Of a stretch of DNA of 32,158 bases, positions 14,834 through 23,138 are shown piece by piece (position 1 is the stretch's first letter; the number at the start of each line of letters is the position of its first letter). A model generated the notes under the pieces. It saw nothing but the letters and a program-made list of their open reading frames with translations, did no database searches and had not been told where the DNA came from. Made by a program: the position numbers and the translations under genes. This DNA is from Salinarchaeum sp. (lineage in GTDB: Archaea; Halobacteriota; Halobacteria; Halobacteriales; QS-1-68-20): contig SKSS01000102.1 of NCBI GenBank assembly GCA_007122875.1, positions 1 to 32,158 of the forward strand. Reading direction: 5' to 3'.

Positions 14834-15313
14834 ATGTCAGATACAGTTCCCCCCGAAGTACAGGAGTTACTGGACAAGCAAGCAATCAGTGAGTTGATCC
14901 GCAAATTTGTGTATCTATCCGATGAAAACGATTGGAACGCGGAATTCGAACTCGTTACCGACGACGTGATTGCGGAAACTCCGTTTGGGAGTGCAGAGGG
15001 AAAAGACGACTTTCGGGAAACGACTGAGGGGATTTTTGCGGAGTTTCAATTCAGTCGACACATGCTGCACAACGGTCTCATCGAGATCGACGGCGGTGAA
15101 GCCACCGGTAAGTGGTATGGTGAGATCCCCATCCTCACGACTGACGGTGAAGCAGAATGGATACTCGGGATGTACGAACACGAGTTCCGCCGAGTCGATA
15201 GGGAGTGGAAACTCTCGAAATATACATTCGATCCGACCTATGTGACCCCGTACGACGAGGGATGGGCCGAGCAACCCTTCCCTGAGGAGATACCGGTTGA
15301 ACCTGATTGGTAA
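14834..15313 (+). CDS. SnoaL-like / NTF2-fold protein
   Basis: The 159-residue protein begins with a helix (QELLDKQAISELIRKFVYLSDENDW) and continues with the curved-sheet pattern of SnoaL_4/NTF2-like proteins (FSRHMLHNGLIEIDG, ATGKWYGEIPI, MYEHEFRRVDREWKLSKYTF). Relatives include small-molecule isomerases and dehydratases; no substrate can be assigned. The ATG at 14834 fits the domain start; the longer frame upstream runs back through the tRNA intron and is not real. Codon use is AT-richer than its neighbours (AAA, TTT, GAA frequent), and it sits 196 bp after tRNA-Met. Both are consistent with acquisition by transfer. Confidence 0.8.
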   Translation: MSDTVPPEVQELLDKQAISELIRKFVYLSDENDWNAEFELVTDDVIAETPFGSAEGKDDFRETTEGIFAEFQFSRHMLHNGLIEIDGGEATGKWYGEIPILTTDGEAEWILGMYEHEFRRVDREWKLSKYTFDPTYVTPYDEGWAEQPFPEEIPVEPDW

Positions 15314-15548
15314 CTACTCCAGCCGAATGACGACCTCGACATGACAAAATCGACGTTAGATATGCATGAATAGAACGTTCCCACCGTGCTGCACTCATGC
15401 TCTACAACTTGCACGCCGATTTCAACACCTCCACTATCTGCCATACGGAAAACTATGAGAATCTATGCTGATCCCTATGAGATTCCTCGCTGACGCACTT
15501 GGAGATTGTCTCCGTGGAGACCTCTCCCCCGGCTTCCGCCGCTGTACG

Positions 15549-15558
15549 GTTTATATAA
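15549..15558 (+). promoter_or_regulatory. TATA box of the uspA-family gene
   Basis: GTTTATATAA is the strongest TATA box in the window. It is centred about 27 nt before the ATG at 15580, giving a leaderless transcript. Confidence 0.75.
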
Positions 15559-15579
15559 TCCGCGGAGCAAGAGATCGGT

Positions 15580-16014
15580 ATGTACGATCACGTTCTCGTG
15601 CCGACCGACGGCAGCGCCACCGTCTTCGAGACGCTCGACCACGCTCTCCCGATCGCCGCGACCAACGACGCGACGGTCCACGCCCTCTACGTCGTCGATC
15701 AGCGGATCACCCTCGCCGCTGACGCCGACACACGGGAGCACGTCCGGGAAACCCTCGAGGATGAAGGCAGGGAAGCCGTCACTGCGGTCGCCGAGTGTGC
15801 CGAGGACGAGGGACTGGATGCCGTCAAGGGGATTCGCCAGGGGACGCCCTGGAAGGCCATCCTGGAATACAGCGACGAGGAAGGGATCGACCTGATCGTA
15901 CTCGGAACACACGGGAAAAGCCCACGTGAGAAGATTACCTCCCTCGGAAGCGTCTCCGAGCGCGTGGTCGACAACGCAACCGTCCCGGTGTTCGTCGTGC
16001 GAAGCGAAGCGTGA
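15580..16014 (+). CDS. Universal stress protein, UspA family
   Basis: The 144-residue single-domain protein begins MYDHVLVPTDGS and ends in the nucleotide-binding block GTHGKSPREKITSLGSVSERV, followed by the last strand VPVFVV. The Rossmann-like alpha/beta fold and the C-terminal G-x2-G-x9-G-S-like pattern suggest ATP binding and dimer formation. Haloarchaea carry many such proteins, and the specific stress is unknown. The start is set by the TATA box 27 nt upstream. Confidence 0.93.
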   Translation: MYDHVLVPTDGSATVFETLDHALPIAATNDATVHALYVVDQRITLAADADTREHVRETLEDEGREAVTAVAECAEDEGLDAVKGIRQGTPWKAILEYSDEEGIDLIVLGTHGKSPREKITSLGSVSERVVDNATVPVFVVRSEA

Positions 16015-16083
16015 GCGAGTGTCGATGGAGTGGTCGGCGAAACCGCGCTCGCCTCCGGTCGCGCGATCCGACACCGGAGCCGT

Positions 16084-16275
16084 TCAACTCACGATTCCCT
16101 GTGCGGGCCATCCGGTCGCGAGCGCGAGCAATCCCGCACCGAGCGTGACACCGATCAGCCCCCAGACGAGCACGTCGATCACGTCCTCACGCGAGATATC
16201 GCCGTTCTCATCAGCCGTCGACGCTCCGGTCGCCTTCAGGATCACGTCCCAGCCTCGGTTCGGGGTGTCCGTCAT
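16084..16275 (-). CDS. Small single-pass membrane protein
   Basis: The 63-residue protein has a polar N-terminal half (MTDTPNRGWDVILKATG) and one membrane segment (VLVWGLIGVTLGAGLLALATG) near the C-terminus. I recognise no family. A TATA-like TTTTAG (minus, 16306-16301) lies about 28 nt upstream of the ATG at 16275, which supports a real leaderless gene. It converges with the UspA gene. Confidence 0.6.
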   Translation of the reverse strand: MTDTPNRGWDVILKATGASTADENGDISREDVIDVLVWGLIGVTLGAGLLALATGWPAQGIVS

Positions 16276-16448
16276 GGAACGGGGTGACGCACAGGGAACA
16301 CTAAAATGTAGACTACCCTCTCGTCCAGTATCGCGGAATTCAATCGACTTAACTCACCGGTTAGTCGCCTCGTTCGGCCCGACATCGGCGGTGATGGCGT
16401 TCAGGTCAACTATCCGCCACGACGGCTGCGCTTGCTCGTGGGCAGATG

Positions 16449-17714
16449 TCAGACCAGCGCTCCGTTCTCGGCGACGACTCGTCCATCCTTGACGACGTGG
16501 GTTGGATCTTCCTGATCGAAGATCGCCCACTGTGGTGATGGACTTCCGAAGACCGCGAGGTTCGCGGGATTGCCCTCCTCGATTCCGTACTCGTCCTCGA
16601 TACCGAGAATCCGTGCCCCACCGTAGGTGAGCAGTTCCCAGAGAGCGGCGAGACCGGGGTTCGATTCGAGCCAGCGGTACTCGGCATCCGGTCCGGCGAG
16701 CTCCCGAGCGGCGTGCAGTTTGTTCACGAGGACGATCATCGCCTCGATCTGGTTCGCGTTTCCGTGCGGAAGGACGAAGTCCCGGTCGTTGTCAGTCCCG
16801 TGGGCGAACGCCAGTCCATCGGTCGTGAGCAACTCCTTCATGGGCATCCCGTGACGAACGCTGTTGTAGCAGGTGATGAGTCCGATCTCGGTCTCGACGA
16901 GGCGCTCGATCACCTCGCTCGCACGCCACGCCGGCATCTGTGCGAGTCCGTAGCCGTGGGTTGCGGTCGCTCGCCCCTCGAAGCCGTACTCCTCGACGTA
17001 ATCGGCGAGCCGTTCGAGGACGTACCCGCCCAGCGTGTGTGGTTCGTCGATGTGGAAATCCACGTCGACATCGTGTTTTTCGGCGAGTTCGAACCACAGA
17101 TCGAGCGTCCCCGCGAGATCGCCAGTTCGAGCCGCCGGATCGGAGCCGCCGAGGAGGGCGGCGTTTCGAACGCTGCCGTCATCGGCCATCTCGATCGCTT
17201 CCTCCAGTACGGCCCGCCCCTCCGGTGTCGTGTCCTCGTAGGAACTCGGCACGAACTGCACGTCGACGAGATCGCTGGTCTCCTCCCGAGCACGAACTGC
17301 GGCCGCTACGGTGTCCGTCCCGCGTGTGTCGGTATCCACCGTCAGGTGGCTCCGGACGTAGGTCGATCCGTGAGAGACCGCCATCTTCAGGTTCCGAACG
17401 ACGTTCTCGGCGATGTCGTCGACCGTCGCGTTCGCGTAGTACGCCCGCTCGTGTTCGAGACTGCGCTCCATGTCGAACGCCGTCTCGTTTCCCCGAGGGA
17501 CGCGGTCGCCTTCGCTGACGAGCGCCCGATCGACGTGTTTGTGTGCGTCGACCAGCCCCGGCGAGACGAAGTCACCGTCGAGTTCGATGACGCGATCGGC
17601 GTCCCCGCCAAGCGCTCCCACCTCGACGATCAACCCGTCTTTGATGCCGATATCGACTGGTTCGCCGTGTTCGAGCGTGTACGCCTCAGACAGGAGGAGG
17701 TCGTAGTCTGCCAT
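16449..17714 (-). CDS. Amidohydrolase, cytosine-deaminase-like
   Basis: The 421-residue metal-dependent hydrolase has a composite beta-sandwich at both ends around a TIM barrel. Visible ligands are His58/His60 in DAHKH, His221 in FHIDEPH, a His in ATHGYGLA and the Asp in AHGTDNDRD. The FHIDE and HGTDN pattern resembles the cytosine deaminase/isoguanine deaminase group, which would place it in pyrimidine salvage, but other amide or triazine substrates are possible. The ATG at 17714 (MADYDLLL) matches the usual family start; an upstream extension is not supported. The antisense strand is open but is a shadow. Confidence 0.85.
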   Translation of the reverse strand: MADYDLLLSEAYTLEHGEPVDIGIKDGLIVEVGALGGDADRVIELDGDFVSPGLVDAHKHVDRALVSEGDRVPRGNETAFDMERSLEHERAYYANATVDDIAENVVRNLKMAVSHGSTYVRSHLTVDTDTRGTDTVAAAVRAREETSDLVDVQFVPSSYEDTTPEGRAVLEEAIEMADDGSVRNAALLGGSDPAARTGDLAGTLDLWFELAEKHDVDVDFHIDEPHTLGGYVLERLADYVEEYGFEGRATATHGYGLAQMPAWRASEVIERLVETEIGLITCYNSVRHGMPMKELLTTDGLAFAHGTDNDRDFVLPHGNANQIEAMIVLVNKLHAARELAGPDAEYRWLESNPGLAALWELLTYGGARILGIEDEYGIEEGNPANLAVFGSPSPQWAIFDQEDPTHVVKDGRVVAENGALV

Positions 17715-17850
17715 GATGACCGTTCGTCGTCCGAACGTATGTACGTTGATCCCTGACAGGTGATGCGTGACGGACCACGTCGGAGACTCGACCGTCGCCA
17801 CTCGTGGAACGACGCAACCACAGCACCGCCACGCCGCCGCGGGCGTTCGT

Positions 17851-18066
17851 TCACCGCCGTGGCTGCGCCTGACTCAGAAGTTGACACGAGACGAGTCCCA
17901 TCAGAAAAGTGATAAATGCGACCCCGAGGAGAACTGCCTCTTCGAACGCAAGTGTGTCGATGTGATACGCCATAAACGGCGTGAACGCGACGACCAACAC
18001 GCCAGTGAACTTGATCGACGTGAGGAGGATGAACGTCACCTGACCCTGTTTTTGTCGTACTCGCAC
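17851..18066 (-). CDS. Small two-pass membrane protein
   Basis: The 71-residue protein has two clear hydrophobic segments (FILLTSIKFTGVLVVAF and AVLLGVAFITFLMGLVS) with a basic N-terminus. Its family is unknown. A TATA box (GATTTATCG on the minus strand, around 18090-18097) lies about 27 nt upstream of the ATG, supporting a leaderless gene. Confidence 0.6.
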   Translation of the reverse strand: MRVRQKQGQVTFILLTSIKFTGVLVVAFTPFMAYHIDTLAFEEAVLLGVAFITFLMGLVSCQLLSQAQPRR

Positions 18067-18187
18067 GAATAACCATCATAGGAAGAGGACGATAAATCTT
18101 CGTCAAACGGAGGAATTTTCGCGATGAAGAGCTATCAAATATTCGAACGAATGGCCGAGTGCGCTTCGTCGGCGCGTTCGATCCGCC

Positions 18188-19675
18188 TTACACGCCGTAG
18201 AGTTCGCCGAACTTCTCCTCGACGTACTCGATGAAGTACTCGGCGGTGAGCGGCTCGCCGGTCGCACGCTCGATCAGTTCGTCGCTCGGGTACCGCATGC
18301 CGTGCTGGTGGACGTTCTCGCGCATCCATCCGAGTAGCGGTTCGAACTCCCCGTTGCGGATCTTTTCGTCGACGCCGTCGACTTCTTCGCGCATCGCGGC
18401 GTCGAGTTGGGCGGCCAGTACGCTCCCGATCGTGTACCCCTGGAAGGCGGCGAACCGGCCCGTCCAGTGGATGTCCTGCAGACAGCCGTTCGTGTCGGTT
18501 TCGGGGACGACGCCGAGGTACTCGTCCATCCGGTCGTTCCACACGTGCGGGATCTCGTCGACGTCGATTTCGCCGCGAACGAACTCCCGACCCGTCTCGA
18601 ACCGGAGGATGATATGCATGTGGTAGGTGAGTTCGTCGGCCTCCACGCGGATGAGGTTCTCCGGGTAGAGCTGATTTGCGCCCTCGTACGCCTCGTCGAC
18701 GGATACCCCATCGAGGTGCGGGAAGTGCTCTTGCATCTCGGGTAAGAACAGCTCCCAGAACGCCCGCGACCGCCCGACGTGATTCTCCCAGAATCGCGAC
18801 TGTGACTCGTGAACGCCGGAGCCGAGCGACAGCCCGAGCGGCGAGCCGAAGTGCTCCTGTGGCAACCCGAGGTTGTAGCTCGCGTGGCCGTACTCGTGAA
18901 TCGTCGCCATTAGGCCCTTGATCGGATCGTCCTTGAACCGGGTCGTCACCCGACAGTCGAACTGGTTGCCGGAGGTGAACGGATGTGGCGAGAGGTCGAG
19001 TCGACCCTGATCCCGGTCGTAGTTCAGCATGTCGAGCACCCGTTCGGAGAGCGCCATCTGGTCGTCCTCTGGATACTCGCCCTCCGTGAACGGGGCGGCG
19101 AGATCGGCGTTGGCGTCTTTGAGGTCGTCGATGAGCGGGACCAACGCCTCCCTGAGGTCGGCGAACACCCCCTCGACGGTCTCGATGTCGATGTACGGCA
19201 GGCTGTCCTCGTGCATCACGACGTACGGCTCCACATCGGGATCAACGTGTTCGGCGCGCTCGACGTGTAGATCGCGGAGGCGTTCCAGCGTCGGCGCAAA
19301 GTGATCGAAGTCGTCCTCGGCTTTGGCCTGCTGCCAGATCGGCTGTGCCTCCGACTGGGTTTCCGTCAACTCCTCGACCAGTTCCTCGGGAACGTTGGCC
19401 GCCCGCTCGTAGTCCCGACGGATCTCCCGCACGACGGCGGCTTCCTCGCCGTCGAGCGTCTCGCCGTCGAGTTCGTCGAGCAGTTCGCCCACCTGATCGT
19501 CGGTCAACAGGTCGTGCCCGACCGACGAGAGCGTCGAGAGCTGTTTCGAGCGGGCGGGCGTTCCACCCGACGGCATCTTCGTCTGCTGGTCCCAGTTCAA
19601 CACGCCGCTCGCGTCGTGGACCGCGACGACTTTCTCGTAGCGTTCGGTCAACTCATCGTAGGCATCGGACGACAT
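18188..19675 (-). CDS. Thermostable carboxypeptidase 1, M32 family
   Basis: The 495-residue zinc carboxypeptidase removes C-terminal residues from peptides in the cytoplasm. The HEYGH zinc motif (residues 260-264) and the downstream glutamate ligand in HESQSRFWEN (about 290) are intact, and the helical architecture and length match the M32/Taq carboxypeptidase family. The ATG at 19675 (MSSDAYDEL) is chosen because the 25-residue upstream extension overlaps the neighbouring gene region and lacks family character. The gene lies 64 bp after the stop of the upstream unknown gene and may share its transcript. Confidence 0.93.
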   Translation of the reverse strand: MSSDAYDELTERYEKVVAVHDASGVLNWDQQTKMPSGGTPARSKQLSTLSSVGHDLLTDDQVGELLDELDGETLDGEEAAVVREIRRDYERAANVPEELVEELTETQSEAQPIWQQAKAEDDFDHFAPTLERLRDLHVERAEHVDPDVEPYVVMHEDSLPYIDIETVEGVFADLREALVPLIDDLKDANADLAAPFTEGEYPEDDQMALSERVLDMLNYDRDQGRLDLSPHPFTSGNQFDCRVTTRFKDDPIKGLMATIHEYGHASYNLGLPQEHFGSPLGLSLGSGVHESQSRFWENHVGRSRAFWELFLPEMQEHFPHLDGVSVDEAYEGANQLYPENLIRVEADELTYHMHIILRFETGREFVRGEIDVDEIPHVWNDRMDEYLGVVPETDTNGCLQDIHWTGRFAAFQGYTIGSVLAAQLDAAMREEVDGVDEKIRNGEFEPLLGWMRENVHQHGMRYPSDELIERATGEPLTAEYFIEYVEEKFGELYGV

Positions 19676-19739
19676 ACGTGCACTCGCGTCGGGAGGGACT
19701 ATCAACGTCCTGATCGCGGAATCCGACCGACGACCGCGA

Positions 19740-20189
19740 TCAGTCGCCACGCTCTTCGTTCACGGACGCCTCGTCGGATTCCCACCGCTCGTCGATCGAG
19801 CGATTCCACTCGGTTCGGACGTACCGGGCCAGATCGAGGTGTTCTGGATCGGTCGTCGGGTCGAACCGCCGAGAAGTCAGTTCATCGAACTCCGAGTGGG
19901 TGAGTTCGCGTTCCATGACGGCTGCGAAGTGTGGGGCGAGACCGTACTGGCGGACGTATTCGAGCGCGAGCCAGCCGACCGCGTCGGTTCGGATCGGGTC
20001 GGGACGGGCCGCCGGGTCGGGTTCGTCCGGAAGCTCGACGCCGTTTTCGTCGCCCCACTCGCGGAGTTCCCAGAGCGCCTCCCGGGCGAGACGCTCCTGA
20101 ACCGACGCGGAGGAGGCGAGCGCCGCCTCGTCCAGATAGTCGGAAGCGACGCGAAGCCGGCCGCGGAGGTGAGGGGTGTCGTCACTCAT
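19740..20189 (-). CDS. Conserved-looking acidic protein of unknown function
   Basis: The 149-residue, Asp/Glu-rich and mostly helical protein has no motif I recognise. The ATG at 20189 overlaps the stop of the broken upstream gene by 8 nt (ATGAGTGA), a coupling arrangement typical of operons. A longer reading frame of the same phase runs into that broken gene but is not the native start. The reading frame shows normal haloarchaeal codon bias, so it is probably functional. Confidence 0.7.
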   Translation of the reverse strand: MSDDTPHLRGRLRVASDYLDEAALASSASVQERLAREALWELREWGDENGVELPDEPDPAARPDPIRTDAVGWLALEYVRQYGLAPHFAAVMERELTHSEFDELTSRRFDPTTDPEHLDLARYVRTEWNRSIDERWESDEASVNEERGD

Positions 20190-20434
20190 GATTCGTATCG
20201 GAGAGGTCCGCGATGATCTCTTCGAGGCCGTCTCCGCGTTCCCCGAAATCGACGAGCAGTTGGCTGACCTCCTCGGGATCGATATCCAACACGACCGACT
20301 CCCAGTCGGCGGTCGGCCGGGCTGTCGTTCCGGTTTGGCCACGCTGGCATCAAACTCGATAGGCTCGTCATCAAGGGAAGCGACGACGAGGGTCGTGTCG
20401 TCCTCGGTCCGGTCTCGAAGGTGGGGTGGTCCAT
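20182..20434 (-). pseudogene. Frameshifted small acidic protein gene (two shifts)
   Basis: No single frame codes this stretch, but haloarchaeal-looking protein runs through three frames in succession. From the ATG at 20434 the first frame gives MDHPTFETG. The next frame continues with TEDDTTLVVASLDDEPIEF and runs through VAKPERQPGRP. The third ends TADWESVVLDIDPEEVSQLL...LSDTNHE with a stop at 20182-20184. Each switch is consistent with loss of one base (near 20410 and near 20310). The stop overlaps the next gene's ATG, as expected for an operon gene. It is either a decayed gene or a site of sequencing errors. Confidence 0.6.
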
Positions 20435-20739
20435 CGTTGGCTCAGGCCGGGGTCGGTTGCCGCCGTTGTGAGCTGTCAGTTCGGTTACGGTGATACGTGT
20501 TGTGATTGCAGAAAACGAGACCGGTGGCTATCGTGATCGTTCTGGACCGAAGCGACGGTCGGACTCGACCAGATCGGCGTTTTCGTGAACAGTCGGCGAG
20601 TCGAATCTCGCCGACCGTCGCGTTCGAAATCCCCTACCCAAGAGGTGATTCGAACGCTACACGTAACTTTCGCCACCCACTTGATAACGGTTGCCCCCGA
20701 GACAGCGGTATCCCCTTCCGTGGTGTTTCTCACACGAGT
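20435..20739. other. 305-bp intergenic region with a strong hairpin
   Basis: I find no gene. A perfect 9-bp inverted repeat, GTCGGCGAG (20592-20600) and CTCGCCGAC (20607-20615) around a 6-nt TCGAAT loop, stands out. It lies between the STAS-like gene (whose stop faces it) and the broken gene, so it could mark a transcript end or be a fragment of a tRNA T-arm. Confidence 0.45.
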
Positions 20740-21126
20740 TCAGGCAGATTGCTCCCGGAGTCGGTCGAGCAACGCTTCGGCTTCCGCAACGGTTTCGGCG
20801 GTTCGCGCCTGATAACCCTGCTCTTCGGAGCCGACGCGGGTGAACTGGAGTGCTCCGATCGACGAGTCGCCGGTGACGCGCACCACCGCACTGACCCCGT
20901 TATCGGTGAGCCCCTGTTTCCCTTCCTCGATGACATCGGTTACCTCCTGGCTGAACGGTTTGAATTCCCTGATGTCGTTCACCATGTCGAAACCGTCTTC
21001 GAGGTCGTCCGCGGCGTCGACCAGCTCTCGGACGTGCTCCCGAGCGGTTTCCTCGTTCATCATTCCTTCTAGAGTCAGATACAGTCGGTTTTTTTGCCGA
21101 TCGATCTCGATTTTGTACCCTGACAT
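20740..21126 (-). CDS. STAS/SpoIIAA-like domain protein
   Basis: The 128-residue alpha/beta protein starts MSGYKIEIDRQKNRLYLTLEG. It then has a helix (NEETAREHVRELVDAADDL), a strand (GFDMVNDIREF) and further alternating elements. This order resembles SpoIIAA-like/STAS single-domain proteins, which act in protein interaction or small-ligand binding. No phosphorylatable Ser motif is obvious. The ATG at 21126 is the first codon and a good fit to the domain start. The assignment is by pattern only. Confidence 0.6.
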   Translation of the reverse strand: MSGYKIEIDRQKNRLYLTLEGMMNEETAREHVRELVDAADDLEDGFDMVNDIREFKPFSQEVTDVIEEGKQGLTDNGVSAVVRVTGDSSIGALQFTRVGSEEQGYQARTAETVAEAEALLDRLREQSA

Positions 21127-21240
21127 GTGTTCCCCCTCTACAGACTACAGAGTGGTAGAGACCATTACTGTACTGGTCCGTTTCAGGTTCGAGCCACCGA
21201 AGTGAGCCACGAGTTGTCCGCCGTCACCCCGTCCAGAAGC

Positions 21241-21247
21241 CTTATTC
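21241..21247 (+). promoter_or_regulatory. TATA box of the mrp-family gene
   Basis: CTTATTC is centred 27 nt before the ATG at 21271, giving a leaderless transcript. Confidence 0.5.
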
Positions 21248-21270
21248 ACGGGACACGACCAACTGGACGC

Positions 21271-22338
21271 ATGGACGAAGAAACCATCCTCGAACGCCTT
21301 CGAGCGGTCGAGGATCCGGATCTCGGCGAGGACATCGTCTCGCTCGGACTGGTGAACTGGGTGGAGGTCGACGACGGGGACGTGACGATCTCGCTCGCGC
21401 TGGGTGCGCCCTACTCTCCGACCGAGACGGCGATCGCCGGACGGGTTCGCGAGGTGCTCGACGAGGACGGGATCGAACCCGACCTGACCGCCGAGGTAGC
21501 GCGCGAGGTCGACCCGGAAGACGACGTTCTCCCTGGCGTGAAGAACCTGATCGCGGTCGCCTCCGGAAAGGGCGGGGTCGGAAAGAGTACGGTCGCGGTG
21601 AACCTCGCGGCCGGTCTCTCGGCGCTCGGCGCACGCGTCGGCCTGTTCGACGCGGACGTGTACGGCCCGAACGTCCCGCGGATGCTCGACGCCGACGAAG
21701 GGCCGGGCGTGACGGCCGACGAGAAGCTCGTACCGCCCGAAAAGCACGGCGTGAAGCTGATGAGCATGGCGTTTCTCGTCGGCGAGGACGACCCGGTGAT
21801 CTGGCGGGGACCGATGGTCCATAAGGTGCTGACGCAGCTGTGGGAAGACGTTTCGTGGGGCGGACTCGACTACATGGTCGTCGATCTGCCGCCCGGAACG
21901 GGCGATACGCAGCTCACGCTGTTACAGAGCGTTCCGGTCACGGGGGCGGTCGTCGTCACCACTCCGGAGGACGTCGCGCTCGACGACGCGCTGAAGGGCC
22001 TGGAGATGTTCGGACGGCATGAGACAGCCGTCCTCGGAATCGTCGAAAACATGAGTTCGTTCGTCTGTCCGGACTGCGGGAGCACCCACGACGTGTTCGA
22101 CAGCGGCGGTGGGAAGGCGTTCGCCGCGGAGTACGATCTGCCCTTCCTCGGCGGGATCCCGCTCGATCCAGCGGTCAGGACGGGCGGCACCGACGGTGAG
22201 CCGATCGTCCTCGGCGATGGGGAGACAGCGGACGCCTTCAGGGTGTTGACCGAGAACGTCGCGAACAACGTCGGCGTCCTTCACCGAAATCGAACCGCGG
22301 AGACGGCTACCGACCGAGTCGTTCCCGAAGAACCATGA
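21271..22338 (+). CDS. Mrp/ApbC-family P-loop ATPase (Fe-S cluster carrier)
   Basis: The 355-residue protein has an N-terminal MIP18/DUF59-like domain (1-85) and a deviant-Walker-A ATPase domain (SGKGGVGKST, 98-107; VDLPPGTGDTQL). A CPDC pair (Cys266, Cys269) would hold a bridging Fe-S cluster in the dimer. Mrp/NBP35 proteins assemble or deliver Fe-S clusters in the cytoplasm. The DUF59 part reads GAPYSPTE where many relatives have a Cys-Pro motif, so its own cluster-related Cys is missing. The ATG at 21271 is chosen by domain start and TATA spacing. The stop overlaps the next gene's ATG (ATGA). Confidence 0.93.
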   Translation: MDEETILERLRAVEDPDLGEDIVSLGLVNWVEVDDGDVTISLALGAPYSPTETAIAGRVREVLDEDGIEPDLTAEVAREVDPEDDVLPGVKNLIAVASGKGGVGKSTVAVNLAAGLSALGARVGLFDADVYGPNVPRMLDADEGPGVTADEKLVPPEKHGVKLMSMAFLVGEDDPVIWRGPMVHKVLTQLWEDVSWGGLDYMVVDLPPGTGDTQLTLLQSVPVTGAVVVTTPEDVALDDALKGLEMFGRHETAVLGIVENMSSFVCPDCGSTHDVFDSGGGKAFAAEYDLPFLGGIPLDPAVRTGGTDGEPIVLGDGETADAFRVLTENVANNVGVLHRNRTAETATDRVVPEEP

Positions 22339-22586
22339 ACGACGACGAATCGAGTGGAAACGGTGACGACGATCGCCTCCCCGACGATCCCGAGAAGGTG
22401 GCCCTTCTTCGGGACGTCGCAGACGAGGTTCGGGGAGACAGCGGAGAGAGCAAGCAGGTTGCGGCGATCCTCTACCGGGTGAGCGACATCTACGATCCAG
22501 ACGAAGAGACGACGCCCGAGCACGTCTATCTGAACGTGAGAAACATCCTGCGGATCAGAGAGCGCGGGACCTTAGAACGAGACTGA
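22335..22586 (+). CDS. Small acidic protein coupled to mrp
   Basis: The 83-residue protein has an acidic disordered N-terminus (about 20 residues) and then a helical domain (PEKVALLRDVADEVRGD, SKQVAAILYRVSDIYD, PEHVYLNVRNILRIRERG). I know no function for it. Its ATG overlaps the mrp stop by 4 nt, so it is translationally coupled, and the pairing suggests a partner role, though that is inference. Codon use is normal. Confidence 0.8.
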   Translation: MNDDESSGNGDDDRLPDDPEKVALLRDVADEVRGDSGESKQVAAILYRVSDIYDPDEETTPEHVYLNVRNILRIRERGTLERD

Positions 22587-22594
22587 GCGGGTGC

Positions 22595-23032
22595 TCACGT
22601 CGGGGTCGCCTGCCAGCGCTTTCGAAGGTAGATGAGCGCGACGACGATGTTGAAAAACAGGGGAACGCACGCTGCCACCCAGACGGGGGCGTCAGGCTCC
22701 CAGTCGGTTCGGTCGGCGACGTACATCGCGTCGAGTCCGATCGCCACCGGAATGGTGAACGACCCGACAAGAAAGGCGATCGTGAACTCCTGTTGGACGA
22801 TCACGATAGCGGTTCCGGGAAGCGCAAACTGCAGGACGAGCGTCGCCACCGAGAGCGTGAGCGCAGCGATCAGCACGAAAAACCACACCGGGGAGTTCCA
22901 CGGCTCCCACTCCTCGAACCGGTCCATCATCGATCGCGTACCGTCCGCGTCATCCGGCTGGCCGTGATTCGCGTCGGTCGGTTGGCCGTGACTCGCGTCG
23001 TCCGTCCCCCCGTGGTTCGGTTCGTCAGTCAC
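22595..23032 (-). CDS. Three-pass membrane protein with repetitive acidic N-terminus
   Basis: The 145-residue protein has an N-terminal tract with repeats around NHGGTDD, SHGQPTD and NHGQPDD (about residues 5-27). Three hydrophobic segments follow (VWFFVLIAALTLSVATLVL, FTIAFLVGSFTIPVAIGL, VWVAACVPLFFNIVVALIYL). The family is unknown to me. The GTG at 23032 is chosen because GCTTTTGCC (minus, 23063-23055) lies 27 nt upstream. A longer frame back to 23167 would run antisense into the divergent gene. The start is uncertain. Confidence 0.65.
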   Translation of the reverse strand: MTDEPNHGGTDDASHGQPTDANHGQPDDADGTRSMMDRFEEWEPWNSPVWFFVLIAALTLSVATLVLQFALPGTAIVIVQQEFTIAFLVGSFTIPVAIGLDAMYVADRTDWEPDAPVWVAACVPLFFNIVVALIYLRKRWQATPT

Positions 23033-23138
23033 GACGAAAACTCGGTTCCGAGCGGGCAAAAGCACCGCGATCCGACCACGCCCCCCGAACTCGCCGACGA
23101 CCGCCGGGGTTTTGTCCGTCGATTCCCTCTCTGTGTGC

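Noticed and set aside
15475-16074. 199-residue minus-strand frame
   Set aside because: It is antisense to the UspA gene, which has its own strong TATA box.
16713-17756. 347-residue open frame on the plus strand
   Set aside because: It is antisense to the amidohydrolase, which has clear catalytic motifs and family length.
20485-20733. 82-residue minus-strand frame
   Set aside because: Basic composition and no motif; the region also holds a hairpin.
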